Part shown: positions 42,775-51,608 of the stretch, one piece after another
How the letters are laid out: each line of letters opens with the position of its first letter
How positions within the stretch are numbered: the stretch's first letter is position 1
Assembly: GCA_002483105.1 (NCBI GenBank)
Contig: DLHG01000015.1
Location: forward strand, 186,001-250,000
From: Bacteroidetes bacterium UBA7674
GTDB taxonomy: Bacteria > Bacteroidota > Bacteroidia > Chitinophagales > Chitinophagaceae
Direction: 5' to 3'
DNA: 64,000 bases
Notes under the pieces: model-generated
The model's database searches: none
Told to the model about the DNA's origin: nothing
The model's input: the letters and a program-made list of their open reading frames with translations, nothing else
Translations under genes and position numbers: made by a program

Positions 42775-43610
42775 GAGGTAATATCTTTCTTATTAAAGTA
42801 TGCAATAGTTGTGCCCAGGAAGGCTACCGTATATATCACCAGTACCGAGGCCGACCGCCCTATAGCGCCATACGGAACCTGATCATCAAAGAATCCCTTC
42901 CATCCAATCATGTGCGTGGTGAACAGGTATGGCTTTATAAGGTTAAATAATGGCAATTCCAGGCTGGAGAGTATCGTCAGCACCACAACAATACCCATAG
43001 TAGCGATAATAGGCCCGATAGAATTATCCGCAAATGCAGAAAGCATCATGGCCATTGCCGCGATAGCTGTCATAGCCAATGCTGCAAAACCGAAGGCAGC
43101 TACATAACGCCACATCACATCGTTTTTCAGTATCATGATAAAGGCATCGCTCTTCATGTTGATCATATCGCCCTCACCGAATATGGCTAATGACAAGAAC
43201 AGCCCCACAACGGCCAACCATACTATCAGTAAAATAGTATATACCAGGCTCGCCAGGAATTTTATCATTATCAGCTTAGGACGGCTGATGGGCTTTGTCA
43301 GTAGCAATCGCAATGTACCTATATTAGCCTCCCCTGCCAGCATATCTCCAGCTACCAGTGCAACCAATAACGGAATCTGCACCAACAGCGACTGGAGAAT
43401 AATATAAGTAACAAAGTATCCATTGATGATGTCGCCTTGTATATCAAACTGGTCTGTAACGCCCTGCATCCCGAAGGAAACAAAGTCCTTGCCGCCGGAA
43501 AGCATAGCCAATTGTATGATCAGCGATATAGCTGTTACAATACCAAAGCTGATATAAGTCCGTGGGCGGCGGAATATTTTGAATAGTTCTATTCTTAGTA
43601 GCTTGATCAT
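42771..43610 (-). CDS. ABC-2 type transporter permease
   Basis: The 279-residue integral membrane protein has six hydrophobic segments (about 17-37, 58-85, 110-135, 155-195, 205-225, 255-275), the ABC-2 permease topology. The middle carries LAGEANIGTLRLLLTKPISRPKLIMIKF, a family-typical cytosolic coupling region. It should form the membrane part of a transporter with the ATPase gene just upstream, which it overlaps by four bases. The cargo is unknown; the LolA-like protein encoded directly downstream suggests a lipid or lipoprotein. Confidence 0.88.
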   Translation of the reverse strand: MIKLLRIELFKIFRRPRTYISFGIVTAISLIIQLAMLSGGKDFVSFGMQGVTDQFDIQGDIINGYFVTYIILQSLLVQIPLLVALVAGDMLAGEANIGTLRLLLTKPISRPKLIMIKFLASLVYTILLIVWLAVVGLFLSLAIFGEGDMINMKSDAFIMILKNDVMWRYVAAFGFAALAMTAIAAMAMMLSAFADNSIGPIIATMGIVVVLTILSSLELPLFNLIKPYLFTTHMIGWKGFFDDQVPYGAIGRSASVLVIYTVAFLGTTIAYFNKKDITS

Positions 43611-44512
43611 TGTGTCAGAGATAAAAAGTATGCTTCTAAAGAATGTGTTGAATTAATCGAAACCACCTCGATATCATTATTCACCAGCCACTTGTTGAGT
43701 GTGGGTATGTTAGCGATATTCATTTTCAGGGTTACTGTCGCATGTGTCTGATTGGTAATAAATTGCGTCCATTCTGAAACGGCAAGTTTGGCCTGCAATG
43801 TTTCATCAGGCCTTACCTTAATATCCACGAGCGTCTCCTCCGGGTTCAGCAGATCGCTTACCTTTCCTTCCACAACTTTTTTACCCTTGTGTATAATAAG
43901 CATCTTAGTGGCCACCTGCTCTATCTCGTACAGCAGGTGAGATGATATCAGTATGGTTTTACCATGGTCATGACTCAGTGATAATATCAGGGAGCGCATT
44001 TCTGCTATGCCCTGCGGGTCGAGGCCATTGGTAGGTTCATCCAGTATCAGCAGGTTAGGACTGTGAACCAGCGCTATGGCTATTCCCAGTCTTTGCTTCA
44101 TACCCTGCGAGTATGCTTTTACCTTATCTTTCTCACGTCCTCTCAGGTTCACCAGTTCCAACACTTCATACAGCCGGCTTTCAGGGATCTTCTTCCCACT
44201 CAGTGCGGCGAATATTTTCAGGTTCTCCCAGCCGGATAGATAACCGTACATATCCGGGCGCTCAATGATCGCACCGATACTACTCAGTAATTTCCTGTTG
44301 TTGTTATTGAACTCTTTTCCCTCTATAAATATCTTTCCGCTGTCGGGATAGATAAGTCCAAGCAGCATCCGCATAGTAGTGCTTTTGCCCGCACCGTTCT
44401 GCCCGAGAAAACCATAAATATCACCGTGACTTATGGAAAAAGATAGATCATCTACCGCTTTAAAGGTCTTGAAGGTTTTGGAGAGATGCTGTGTCTGAAT
44501 GATCGGTTCCAA
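43607..44512 (-). CDS. ABC transporter ATP-binding protein
   Basis: The 301-residue ATPase has Walker A GQNGAGKST (about 37-45), signature-type YSQGMKQRLG, Walker B LLILDEPTNGLD and the switch histidine in ILISSHLL. The C-terminal 70 residues form the regulatory tail common to ABC-2 ATPases (LVDIKVRPDETLQAK). It starts at a TTG codon (TTTTTG GAA CCG), as no ATG is available near the expected first strand. It leads the operon with the permease and the LolA-like gene, each pair overlapping by four bases. Confidence 0.92.
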   Translation of the reverse strand: MEPIIQTQHLSKTFKTFKAVDDLSFSISHGDIYGFLGQNGAGKSTTMRMLLGLIYPDSGKIFIEGKEFNNNNRKLLSSIGAIIERPDMYGYLSGWENLKIFAALSGKKIPESRLYEVLELVNLRGREKDKVKAYSQGMKQRLGIAIALVHSPNLLILDEPTNGLDPQGIAEMRSLILSLSHDHGKTILISSHLLYEIEQVATKMLIIHKGKKVVEGKVSDLLNPEETLVDIKVRPDETLQAKLAVSEWTQFITNQTHATVTLKMNIANIPTLNKWLVNNDIEVVSINSTHSLEAYFLSLTQ

Positions 44513-44619
44513 AAAGAAGATTTGTACTGCAAGTTAGTCTATATAACACTTCAAACCCGCCGGTTGTTTACAGGAAATTGCCGTTTTAACCTTAATTAAT
44601 GTCGGTTGAGCAAAACAAA

Positions 44620-44639
44620 AGGGCAAATCACTTTGCCCT
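44620..44639 (-). terminator. Terminator of the GlxA-type regulator gene
   Basis: Eight-base perfect stem AGGGCAAA / TTTGCCCT with loop TCAC, followed leftward by TTTTGTTTTG. Confidence 0.75.
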
Positions 44640-44665
44640 CCATATATCGTCAGATATCATATGCT

Positions 44666-45646
44666 TTATACAGCAACACCCGGTCTGTTATACTTGTTAC
44701 GGTAAGCCATAGGTGAAAGCCCGGTGAACTTCTTGAACAAGCTTCTGAAATTTTTGTTGTCCGAATAGCCTACTTCATACATTATTTCATTTACATTTTT
44801 TGCGCCTACTTCCAATTCCTTCTTGGCAGCCTCTATTTTTACACGGTGGATATACTCAGCAACGGAATTACTCGTGGCCTTTTTAAAGCGGCGTTCAAAA
44901 CTGCGTTTGCCCACTGCAAACATATCTGCCAACTGGTCAATGCTTATTTTATCCTGGTAGTTTTTTTCAATAAACTCCTGCGCACTTTTCACCTCATCAT
45001 CGGCATGGCCTTTCTGCCCCTGGAATATCATAAAGGGCGACTGATTCTTACGCTCTACCTCTATAGCAAATACTTTAGCCGACAAAATAGACATCTCCCT
45101 GCCCACATACTTCTCTATCAGGTGCAGGATCAGGTTAAGATAAGAGAACGCACCACCACTTGAATAAATACCTTTCTCTTCTGTGATAATTTTATCATCA
45201 ACCAATTCCACTTCAGGGAACATCATCCGGAACTCATTTGCGGCTACCCAATGCGTCGCACACTTCATGCCATTCAATAAGCCTGTAGACGCAAGGAGGA
45301 ACGCTCCGAGACATAAGCTTGCAATTTCAGATCCTTGCTCATGGTGCTTCACTATCCAGGGAATAAACTTCTTGTTATCCTCTATAGCGTGCGTCAGGTC
45401 GCCATCTATCGCTGGTATTACTATCAGGTCGGTTTTCTCTACTTCATAGTATAGTTGGTCAGAGTGTACGGTAAACTTGCCGCCGCTAACCTTTGTCTCC
45501 TTATCAATACCTACCAATTGAACATTAAAAGCAGGCGGAGCTCCCTGGGCAGCAAAGAACTGGTTCACCTGCGCAAACAATTGCCTTGTGCCCTCCAGGC
45601 TTGCCAGTATAGCACCTTTAGGGACTATAATAGATATATGCTTCAT
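44666..45646 (-). CDS. GlxA family transcriptional regulator (DJ-1/PfpI plus AraC HTH)
   Basis: The 326-residue regulator joins an N-terminal DJ-1/PfpI-like domain (about 1-185; nucleophile-elbow region IASLCLGAFLLASTG with a cysteine near residue 113) to a C-terminal AraC/XylS double helix-turn-helix (about 225-320). The latter shows IDQLADMFAVGKRSFERRFKKAT and VNEIMYEVGYSDNKNFRSLFKK. This domain order is characteristic of GlxA-like regulators. The effector is unknown. It is divergent from the PadR gene across a 182-base spacer that contains the PadR operator-like palindrome. Confidence 0.93.
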   Translation of the reverse strand: MKHISIIVPKGAILASLEGTRQLFAQVNQFFAAQGAPPAFNVQLVGIDKETKVSGGKFTVHSDQLYYEVEKTDLIVIPAIDGDLTHAIEDNKKFIPWIVKHHEQGSEIASLCLGAFLLASTGLLNGMKCATHWVAANEFRMMFPEVELVDDKIITEEKGIYSSGGAFSYLNLILHLIEKYVGREMSILSAKVFAIEVERKNQSPFMIFQGQKGHADDEVKSAQEFIEKNYQDKISIDQLADMFAVGKRSFERRFKKATSNSVAEYIHRVKIEAAKKELEVGAKNVNEIMYEVGYSDNKNFRSLFKKFTGLSPMAYRNKYNRPGVAV

Positions 45647-45782
45647 GCTATAAAATTAAGGAAGAATTCTGCTCGCAGGCTGTTATTGTGGATTTCTTTT
45701 TTTATCAAAATCAACCTGATTATCATAATGTTAACGACATCGTATAAAACTATTTTAAAAAAAATCCGGGAGAAATTTGGGT

Positions 45783-45803
45783 ATACATCTGATTCTTATG
45801 TAT
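45783..45803 (+). promoter_or_regulatory. PadR operator-like inverted repeat
   Basis: ATACAT, nine bases, ATGTAT. PadR proteins bind ATGT/ACAT-type inverted repeats. The site overlaps a near-consensus -7 (TATCTTCG, 45801-45808) 25 bases before the padR-type gene, which fits autorepression. Confidence 0.5.
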
Positions 45804-45828
45804 CTTCGTCTTAGGCAAATGAGAAAAC

Positions 45829-46164
45829 ATGATCTACTCTACTGAATTAATAAAGGGCACACTGAAGACCATCGTCCTAAAGATGCTATCCGACAACAAA
45901 AAAATGTATGGGTATGAAATAACCCAACATGTAAAAGAGGTGACCAAGGATAAGATACTGATATCGGAAGGGGCACTGTATCCAACCCTTCATGCGCTGG
46001 AAAGCGAAGGCCTGCTAAAGACCGAGACGGAGTATATAGGCAAGCGGGTACGCAAGTACTATACCCTGAGCCCTACAGGCAAAAGCAAGGCCAAAGAAAA
46101 AATGAATGAGCTAACCGACTTCATAAACACTCTAACCTTTTTGCTGGACATTAAACATGCTTAA
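45829..46164 (+). CDS. PadR family transcriptional regulator
   Basis: The 111-residue protein is a minimal PadR regulator: ELIKGTLKTIVLKMLSDNKKMYGYEI at the N-terminus, then a winged helix with SEGALYPTLHALESEGLLKTETEYIGKRVRKYYTLSPTGK. The C-terminal helix serves as dimer interface. PadR proteins are usually repressors that respond to ligands or cell envelope stress. Its stop overlaps the start of the membrane-protein gene as TAATG, so the two are coupled and the membrane protein is its most likely target or partner. An operator-like palindrome lies upstream. Confidence 0.93.
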   Translation: MIYSTELIKGTLKTIVLKMLSDNKKMYGYEITQHVKEVTKDKILISEGALYPTLHALESEGLLKTETEYIGKRVRKYYTLSPTGKSKAKEKMNELTDFINTLTFLLDIKHA

Positions 46165-46901
46165 TGTATAAGATCAGTGATGAACAAATAGACTACATTC
46201 TTGATGACATAAGCGCGCGTGGCGTTAAGATGGAGGACCTGCAACAGAATATTCTAGATCATGTCTGTTGTATAATAGAACAAGGCCTTGAAGAATCGGG
46301 AGACTTCAAGAGCTTCTATCTGCAAACTATTGAGACCTTTTATAAAAACAATCTCAGCGAGATAGAAGAAGAAACAAACCTCCTGCTCACTTTTAAAAAT
46401 TACTACAAAATGAAAAAAGCAATGATATCCAGCGGAGCTTTTTCTGCTATTCTTTTACTCACCGGCAGCCTGTTTAAGTTCATGCATTGGCCGGGGGCAG
46501 CTATACTACTATTTGTTGGGATAATTGTATTATGCTTCCTGTTCCTGCCGCTTTTATTTATTCTGAAAATGAAAGAAGCAAAAGCTACAAGAGACAAAGT
46601 GATCCTTACCATGGGCGTGGTAATTGGCATACTCTACTTCCTGGGGCCACTATTCAAAGTACAACACTGGCCGGGAGCTAACATCCTTCTGTTCACAACA
46701 GTAATACTGATGTTCTTCCTGTTCATACCTGTCTACTTTTTTACGGGTATTCGCAATCCGGAAACAAAGATCAATACAATTGTCTCCACCATCTTATTGG
46801 TCGGCGTAGTATCAATGCAATTCACTTTGATGTCTTTGAAGAAACCGGTCAATTCAACTACCGATAACAACTCAAAGTCAACTAAAATTGCCAGATATTA
46901 A
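46164..46901 (+). CDS. PadR-linked membrane protein with HWPGA motifs
   Basis: The 245-residue protein has a soluble acidic N-terminus (about 1-85) and five hydrophobic helices in the C-terminal part (about 88-108, 112-132, 147-167, 172-192, 205-225). Two internal repeats contain SLFKFMHWPGAAILL and PLFKVQHWPGANILL, the motif of the first helices of the gliding-motility protein GldL and related uncharacterised proteins. The N-terminus, with DYILDDISARGVKMEDLQQNI, resembles regions found on other PadR-linked membrane proteins. Function is unknown; there is no domain to support a transport role. Confidence 0.75.
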   Translation: MYKISDEQIDYILDDISARGVKMEDLQQNILDHVCCIIEQGLEESGDFKSFYLQTIETFYKNNLSEIEEETNLLLTFKNYYKMKKAMISSGAFSAILLLTGSLFKFMHWPGAAILLFVGIIVLCFLFLPLLFILKMKEAKATRDKVILTMGVVIGILYFLGPLFKVQHWPGANILLFTTVILMFFLFIPVYFFTGIRNPETKINTIVSTILLVGVVSMQFTLMSLKKPVNSTTDNNSKSTKIARY

Positions 46902-46925
46902 ATTGTTGATTACATGTAATAGCAT

Positions 46926-46952
46926 AAGAAAGCCCCGCTTCGGGGCTTTCTT
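46926..46952 (+). terminator. Terminator of the PadR/HWPGA operon
   Basis: Twelve-base stem AAGAAAGCCCCG / CGGGGCTTTCTT with loop CTT, followed by a G and TTA. The A-rich and T-rich ends of the stem provide the needed tracts. Confidence 0.75.
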
Positions 46953-47144
46953 GTTATACATACGCCAAAGAGACATTCAAAATAAATGTCCGTGTTAACA
47001 AAAAATAAGTGTTTTACTTTTAGTTATACAATATGTCCATTTGACTTGTTTGCTGTTAATATTAAAGGTCGACAGCTGGAATATATATATCTGTACCTGT
47101 GTTCTGTTACTAATCTGAATAAAAAATTGACATAATAAACAACA

Positions 47145-47152
47145 TATATTTG
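47145..47152 (+). promoter_or_regulatory. Candidate -7 element TATATTTG (72-residue protein)
   Basis: Exact TAnnTTTG match 17 bases before the ATG at 47170, with TTG about 16 bases further upstream. Confidence 0.5.
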
Positions 47153-47169
47153 CGCCCAAAGTTCACACT

Positions 47170-47388
47170 ATGTTACTTCCTGAAAAGTTACCCATACAAA
47201 TTGCAGAACAAATAGAGATTGCCATAAAATTGAAAAAAACCTGGACCGTCTTTATGGAGTTCCCGCTGAGTGATGAATTGAAAGAAATGCTGCTTACTAA
47301 TAATATCCGCGTAGTGTACAGCAGAAGCAACCCTAATAAGTATAAGATATATATTCCTTATAGTTTCAGGGCGAAAGGCAATAAATAA
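47170..47388 (+). CDS. Small protein of unknown function (72 residues)
   Basis: This 72-residue protein is basic, with a helical N-terminus (KLPIQIAEQIEIAIKLKKTW). A segment with a beta-strand pattern follows (IRVVYSRSNPNKYKIYIPYSF). It has a perfect -7 element at the right distance, which supports it as a true gene. No related protein was recognised, and the neighbours give no functional hint. It is not obviously related to the two small proteins near 16.2-16.7 kb. Confidence 0.6.
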   Translation: MLLPEKLPIQIAEQIEIAIKLKKTWTVFMEFPLSDELKEMLLTNNIRVVYSRSNPNKYKIYIPYSFRAKGNK

Positions 47389-47409
47389 TCTAACGCTTCA
47401 TCAGAATTT

Positions 47410-47961
47410 CTATGAGCGGATAAGTGAGTAAACGGCTTCATCAAAGTACTTGCCCTCATGAAAAACATAGTCTCGAAAAAAAGCTTCTCTCACAAAACCA
47501 AAACCTTCTACCAGGTTGATCGAAGCTTCATTTTCCGGGCGGATAATAGCTTCTACCGAGTGTAACTTCATCACATCAAAACCATATTTCAATACTGCTT
47601 TTAAAGCTTCCTTCGCAAAGCCTTTGCGAAGGTGCCCATGGTGCATTACATATCCCACTTCGGAGCGGTGTGCCCCTTCGTTCATGTTTACATAACCAAT
47701 AACTCCTAAGAGTTTATCTATGCCTTTTTCGGTGATCGCCCAATTGATACGCTCATTACGCTCCACGAAGCCATTGATCATCTCTATCAATTTATCCGCA
47801 TCTTCTACCGTATTGGCCAACGGACGTGGAATATACTGCATAGTCTCGCGGTTGCTTCGTATCTGGAACATTTCCTGCCTGTCACTATAGCGGATCTGTC
47901 GAAGTACAAGCCTGTCAGTTTCCAATACAGGGAAGGGATTATTGAAATTAAGTTGGATCAT
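47410..47961 (-). CDS. RimJ/RimL-type GNAT N-acetyltransferase
   Basis: The 183-residue protein begins with the RimJ/RimL family pattern FPVLETDRLVLRQIRYSD. It carries the acetyl-CoA loop in GHLRKGFAKEALKAVLKYGFDVM (about 108-130), then the family ending HSVEAIIRPENEASINLVEGFGF. Such enzymes acetylate protein N-termini or small amines, including some antibiotics; the substrate is unknown. It is monocistronic, with its stop facing the 72-residue gene 21 bases away. Confidence 0.9.
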   Translation of the reverse strand: MIQLNFNNPFPVLETDRLVLRQIRYSDRQEMFQIRSNRETMQYIPRPLANTVEDADKLIEMINGFVERNERINWAITEKGIDKLLGVIGYVNMNEGAHRSEVGYVMHHGHLRKGFAKEALKAVLKYGFDVMKLHSVEAIIRPENEASINLVEGFGFVREAFFRDYVFHEGKYFDEAVYSLIRS

Positions 47962-48097
47962 TGAGTCCTATTTATAACTGCAATATATGACAATAAGGCA
48001 AAAATTGATTTTAACAAGGTTTTATATATCCGGCGACTTGCTTTACATCTTTTCACACCGTCTTTACCTTTATCACTCACACTTACAGAATATCATC

Positions 48098-48940
48098 ATG
48101 AATATTTTTCTACAATGCGGCATGCTTATATGTCTTTCAGCTAGCTGTGCAATGGCACAGGAAAAATATAGCCCAGCGGATTCCGCCAAAGCAAAGGCGT
48201 ACTTTAATGAATCATGGAAATACAACCTTCACTCTAACAAACACCAACTATACCTTGATAGTGCGCTGATGGTAATGCCCACCAATGCCTACTACTGGCA
48301 GCAAAAGTCTATGCCGCTATATAAGGCTCAAAAGTATGAAGTAGGGAAACCTTTCCTGGATAGCGCTGTGAAATATGATGCTGATAACTGGCTGGGCTAC
48401 AGGGCATATATGAAGTGCATCTTCGCCAAAGAATACAAAGACGCATTGGCAGATCTACATTTAGCCACTGCGCTTTATGGTGACATACCTATAATGGATC
48501 ACCCCTATTCCTTCTATATCAGTCTATGCCACCTGCAACTGAATAACCTTGATAGCTGTGAATATTATTTAAAAGGATGTATCAACGATGAGATCACCAA
48601 ATACAAAGATGAGAGTTGGGTACACTATAATCACCTCTTCTACATGGGTGCACTCTATTATCAGAAAGCTGAATACACAACCTCGATAACATGGCTGGAC
48701 AAGGCTTTGAAACAATACGGTACGTTCTCTGATGCACAATATTACAAATCCATGTGCTGTTATCAATTGGATAAAAAGCAAGAAGCGCTAGACCTGATGA
48801 AGAATGCGTACGCTAATTTAAAAGAAGGGTATTCCCTGAATGAGGACAATGACCGCTATGAATATTATCCCTACCAGGTACGCAAGTATTATGTTGCTTC
48901 AGCAGTAGATTGGATGGGGAAAGAGTTGAAAGAGAAATAA
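48098..48940 (+). CDS. Secreted tetratricopeptide-repeat protein
   Basis: With the start at 48098 the protein has 280 residues and a signal peptide (MNIFLQCGMLICLSASCAMA, then QEKYSPADS). The rest is helical and contains TPR-type pairs, for example AYYWQQKSMPLYKAQKYEVG, LGYRAYMKCIFAKEYKDAL and AQYYKSMCCYQLDKKQEAL. TPR proteins act as scaffolds; no partner can be named. The longer in-frame start at 47987 would put an unlikely 37 residues before the signal peptide. A near-match -7 (TACCTTTA, 48065-48072) lies just before it. It is a single gene, convergent with the response regulator. Confidence 0.72.
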   Translation: MNIFLQCGMLICLSASCAMAQEKYSPADSAKAKAYFNESWKYNLHSNKHQLYLDSALMVMPTNAYYWQQKSMPLYKAQKYEVGKPFLDSAVKYDADNWLGYRAYMKCIFAKEYKDALADLHLATALYGDIPIMDHPYSFYISLCHLQLNNLDSCEYYLKGCINDEITKYKDESWVHYNHLFYMGALYYQKAEYTTSITWLDKALKQYGTFSDAQYYKSMCCYQLDKKQEALDLMKNAYANLKEGYSLNEDNDRYEYYPYQVRKYYVASAVDWMGKELKEK

Positions 48941-48946
48941 CATCTC

Positions 48947-49678
48947 CTATTCCAATTCTAAAAACTTCATCAGGTCGTCTTTATAAGAGCGGCCTACCGG
49001 TATCTCTATGTTCTTTATCAATATCGAGTCAGAGCTGATAGAATCTATATGGTCTGTATTGACTGCATAGCTTTTATGCACCCTTACAAATTTCTTAGGG
49101 TCGAGCATATCCAGGAAGGCCTGGAGGCTCTTACGTATCAGTAGCTTACCGATGGGCAGATGAACATTCACATACACGTCACTGCTCTCCAGGTAAATGA
49201 TATCGTCCAGTTTTATCTTGTGATAAACAGGCCCCTGCTTGATGAACATGCAATCTTTTAAGAAATAGTCACCTTTCGGCTCAACGGGCACAGGACTATT
49301 TGCAGTAGCAAAGTTCAGCAGGCACGTTTCTATAGATATGTGGAGCTCATGTTTGGTAAATGGCTTTACCAGGTAGGCATGTGGATTGAGTTCCTTTGCC
49401 CTTTCCACTGTTGCAGTATCAGCATTAGCTGTAAGGAAAATGAAAGGGATATTATAGTCTTCTTTTATTTTCCGGGCCAGTTCTATTCCATCCTTGCTAC
49501 CTTTCAGTTGGATATCCAATAAGAGCACATCAGGCTGTTCGCTCACTACCATTGCCAACCCTTCAGTATAACTGATAGCCGGTTCCGTAACATTATACCC
49601 AAAACTACTGAGTGCTGTAACGATACCCTGTGCTATGAGCATCTCATCTTCTACTATGCCAACCTTTATTTTTGCCAT
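48947..49678 (-). CDS. LytTR family response regulator (second system)
   Basis: The 243-residue regulator has a receiver domain (acidic pair D11 and E12 region VEDEM, phosphoacceptor D55 in VLLLDIQLKG, lysine in HAYLVKPFTK) and a LytTR DNA-binding domain (about 140-243). The latter shows DDIIYLESSDVYVNVHLPIGKLLIR and KFVRVHKSYAVN. It lies 20 bases downstream of the TPR-kinase gene on the same strand and is its probable partner. The target genes are unknown. Confidence 0.93.
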   Translation of the reverse strand: MAKIKVGIVEDEMLIAQGIVTALSSFGYNVTEPAISYTEGLAMVVSEQPDVLLLDIQLKGSKDGIELARKIKEDYNIPFIFLTANADTATVERAKELNPHAYLVKPFTKHELHISIETCLLNFATANSPVPVEPKGDYFLKDCMFIKQGPVYHKIKLDDIIYLESSDVYVNVHLPIGKLLIRKSLQAFLDMLDPKKFVRVHKSYAVNTDHIDSISSDSILIKNIEIPVGRSYKDDLMKFLELE

Positions 49679-49698
49679 AGCGCAATATTACGGCAGAA

Positions 49699-51441
49699 TT
49701 AGGCAGTTTTCTTCATTTCGGCTGCATCTTTAAAGGTTACGACGAAAGCATTATTATCAGGTATATATTTAAAGCTGCCACCGATCTGCTTACTCAGGCT
49801 TTGAATGATCATCATACCCAGCCCCTTTGCATTGTTTATATCAGTATTTACAGGTATTCCCGGCCCGCTGTCAGTATAGGAGAAAGTGTAATTCCCATTA
49901 TTCTTCTCCACCGTAAGCTTGATAGTTCCCGTTCCATCCTTAAAAGCATGTTTGTAAGAATTAGTGATCAGTTCATTAATAATAAGCCCCAATGGCACGG
50001 CTGTGTCTATGTCGAGAATAAGGTTAGACATTTGGTTTTGCCATATTATCTCCTGCCCTGCTCTCCCATACAAACTGCTTAATTGCTTGTGCAATTCCGT
50101 AGCGAAGTAAGAGAAATCCAATGTACTGGTTTGCTCATTGGTGTAGAGTTGATTATGAATAAGAGATATAGTGTTCAGCCGGGCGATGCTTTCTGTAATG
50201 GCTTCTTTGGCTGCGGTATCTTTTATATTCTCAAGCTGAAGGTCAAGCAAAGTGCCTGTCACTTGCAGGTTGTTCTTTACCCGGTGATGTATCTCTTTCA
50301 TCATCAAAGCCTGCTGCGAAAGTGCTTCCTCTTTCTGGTTCAGCAAAGCAGCTTTCAGCCTGTTGCTTTTCTTTTGGGAATAGAAGGCTATGGTAGCCAC
50401 TACAATAGCCAGCGTCAATATTATTGCAATTACCCCGGAGCGAATATCTTTCTTCCCCTGTTCTAATTGCTCCATTTGCTGTTGCTTGTCGAAGTCGTAT
50501 TGCATCTGGTATTTTACCACATTCTTCGTGTTCTCCTCATTGCTCACCTTGGCGGACAATTCATTGAACGCCTTGTAGTACATCAAGGCCTTTTCATGCG
50601 CTCCCAATGCCTCGTAGATCATGCTGAGATTCCTGTAGGCATTCATTGTTCCACGGGGTTCACTCAGCGAATCTGATATAGACAGGCTATGCAGACAATA
50701 CATTTCAGCCTGTAAATAGTCCTTATTCTTTATCAACATGCTGCCGATGTTATTACACGTCCACGCCACTCCTGAACTATCTCCTACACTGCGTTGAATG
50801 GCCAGAGAACTATCGTAATACCGCTGCGCACGATCATACTCCCCCCGGTACATATACACCTCACCAATATTAAAGTACGGCCAGGTGAGATGTTTCTTTT
50901 CACCAAGTTCCTTAAGCACATTTAAAGCCGCATGATAATTCTCTAATGCTTCAGGATATTTAGCGCGATGCTCATAATAATCCCCAAGTGTATTATATAT
51001 ACTGCCCATACCATGCTTGTGGCCGAGTTCCTGGAATATTTTCAGGCCTTTATGCAGATAATCGATAGCCTCTACATTGTTAATCTCGCCTTTATAGAAT
51101 CCGCCAAGTGCCATGTAGCACCAGCCAAGCCTTTCTTTACTGCCCGTTTCTTCCGCGAGCTTAGCAGCATTAATAAAGTACTTTAATGAAAGCGAACCGA
51201 GTGCGTGGTTGTGATAGATAAAAGCGATATTATAGTAGCTCTCGGCCATTCCCTTTTTATCAGTTGCGACAGACTGATCCGATAGCTCATGGTGCAGTTT
51301 CCTGAAAGGGATAGTGTCACCGGAGAGCATACTCAATACAAGCCTGTTTGTGTCGCCCGGTTCTACTTGTGCAATGGAAGAAGCATAGCAAGTAAGGCAG
51401 CAAATCAACAGTAAGCCGTATTTTAGATTACGTATCATCAT
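49699..51441 (-). CDS. TPR-containing sensor histidine kinase (HisKA_2 type)
   Basis: The 580-residue protein has a signal peptide (MMIRNLKYGLLLICCLTCYA), at least six tetratricopeptide repeats (about 60-320, e.g. EALENYHAALNVLKELGEKK and AQRYYDSSLAIQRSVGDSS), and one transmembrane helix (about 337-357). The kinase core is the HisKA_2 type with histidines in MMKEIHHRVKNNLQ (about residue 384) and an HATPase domain showing LIINELITNSYKHAF and SYTDSGPGI, then GLGMMIIQSL. The TPR array would be periplasmic and might bind a protein or peptide signal. It is the first gene of the pair with the LytTR regulator. Confidence 0.92.
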   Translation of the reverse strand: MMIRNLKYGLLLICCLTCYASSIAQVEPGDTNRLVLSMLSGDTIPFRKLHHELSDQSVATDKKGMAESYYNIAFIYHNHALGSLSLKYFINAAKLAEETGSKERLGWCYMALGGFYKGEINNVEAIDYLHKGLKIFQELGHKHGMGSIYNTLGDYYEHRAKYPEALENYHAALNVLKELGEKKHLTWPYFNIGEVYMYRGEYDRAQRYYDSSLAIQRSVGDSSGVAWTCNNIGSMLIKNKDYLQAEMYCLHSLSISDSLSEPRGTMNAYRNLSMIYEALGAHEKALMYYKAFNELSAKVSNEENTKNVVKYQMQYDFDKQQQMEQLEQGKKDIRSGVIAIILTLAIVVATIAFYSQKKSNRLKAALLNQKEEALSQQALMMKEIHHRVKNNLQVTGTLLDLQLENIKDTAAKEAITESIARLNTISLIHNQLYTNEQTSTLDFSYFATELHKQLSSLYGRAGQEIIWQNQMSNLILDIDTAVPLGLIINELITNSYKHAFKDGTGTIKLTVEKNNGNYTFSYTDSGPGIPVNTDINNAKGLGMMIIQSLSKQIGGSFKYIPDNNAFVVTFKDAAEMKKTA

Positions 51442-51468
51442 TAATCACCAAAGTAGGTAAAAAAGCAA

Positions 51469-51492
51469 GGAGTTACCAAAATTGGCAACTCC
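51469..51492 (-). terminator. Hairpin between the 87-residue gene and the TPR kinase
   Basis: GGAGTTACCAA / TTGGCAACTCC (one mismatch) is followed leftward by TTGCTTTTTT. It sits 28 bases upstream of the kinase start, so it is either a second terminator or an attenuator. Confidence 0.5.
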
Positions 51493-51556
51493 GTTTTCGT
51501 GGTCTATAATGAAGCACACTCAGTTATTTAACCGCAATTAGTTCAGGTCTAAAAAA

Positions 51557-51578
51557 GGAGTTGCATAGATGCAACTCC
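51557..51578 (-). terminator. Terminator after the 87-residue gene
   Basis: Stem GGAGTTGCAT / ATGCAACTCC with a two-base apex, followed leftward by TTTTTTA. It shares the GGAGTT...AACTCC ends with the next hairpin. Confidence 0.65.
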
Positions 51579-51608
51579 CATAGGTGTAGCTGTAAACAAC
51601 AGGGGTAA

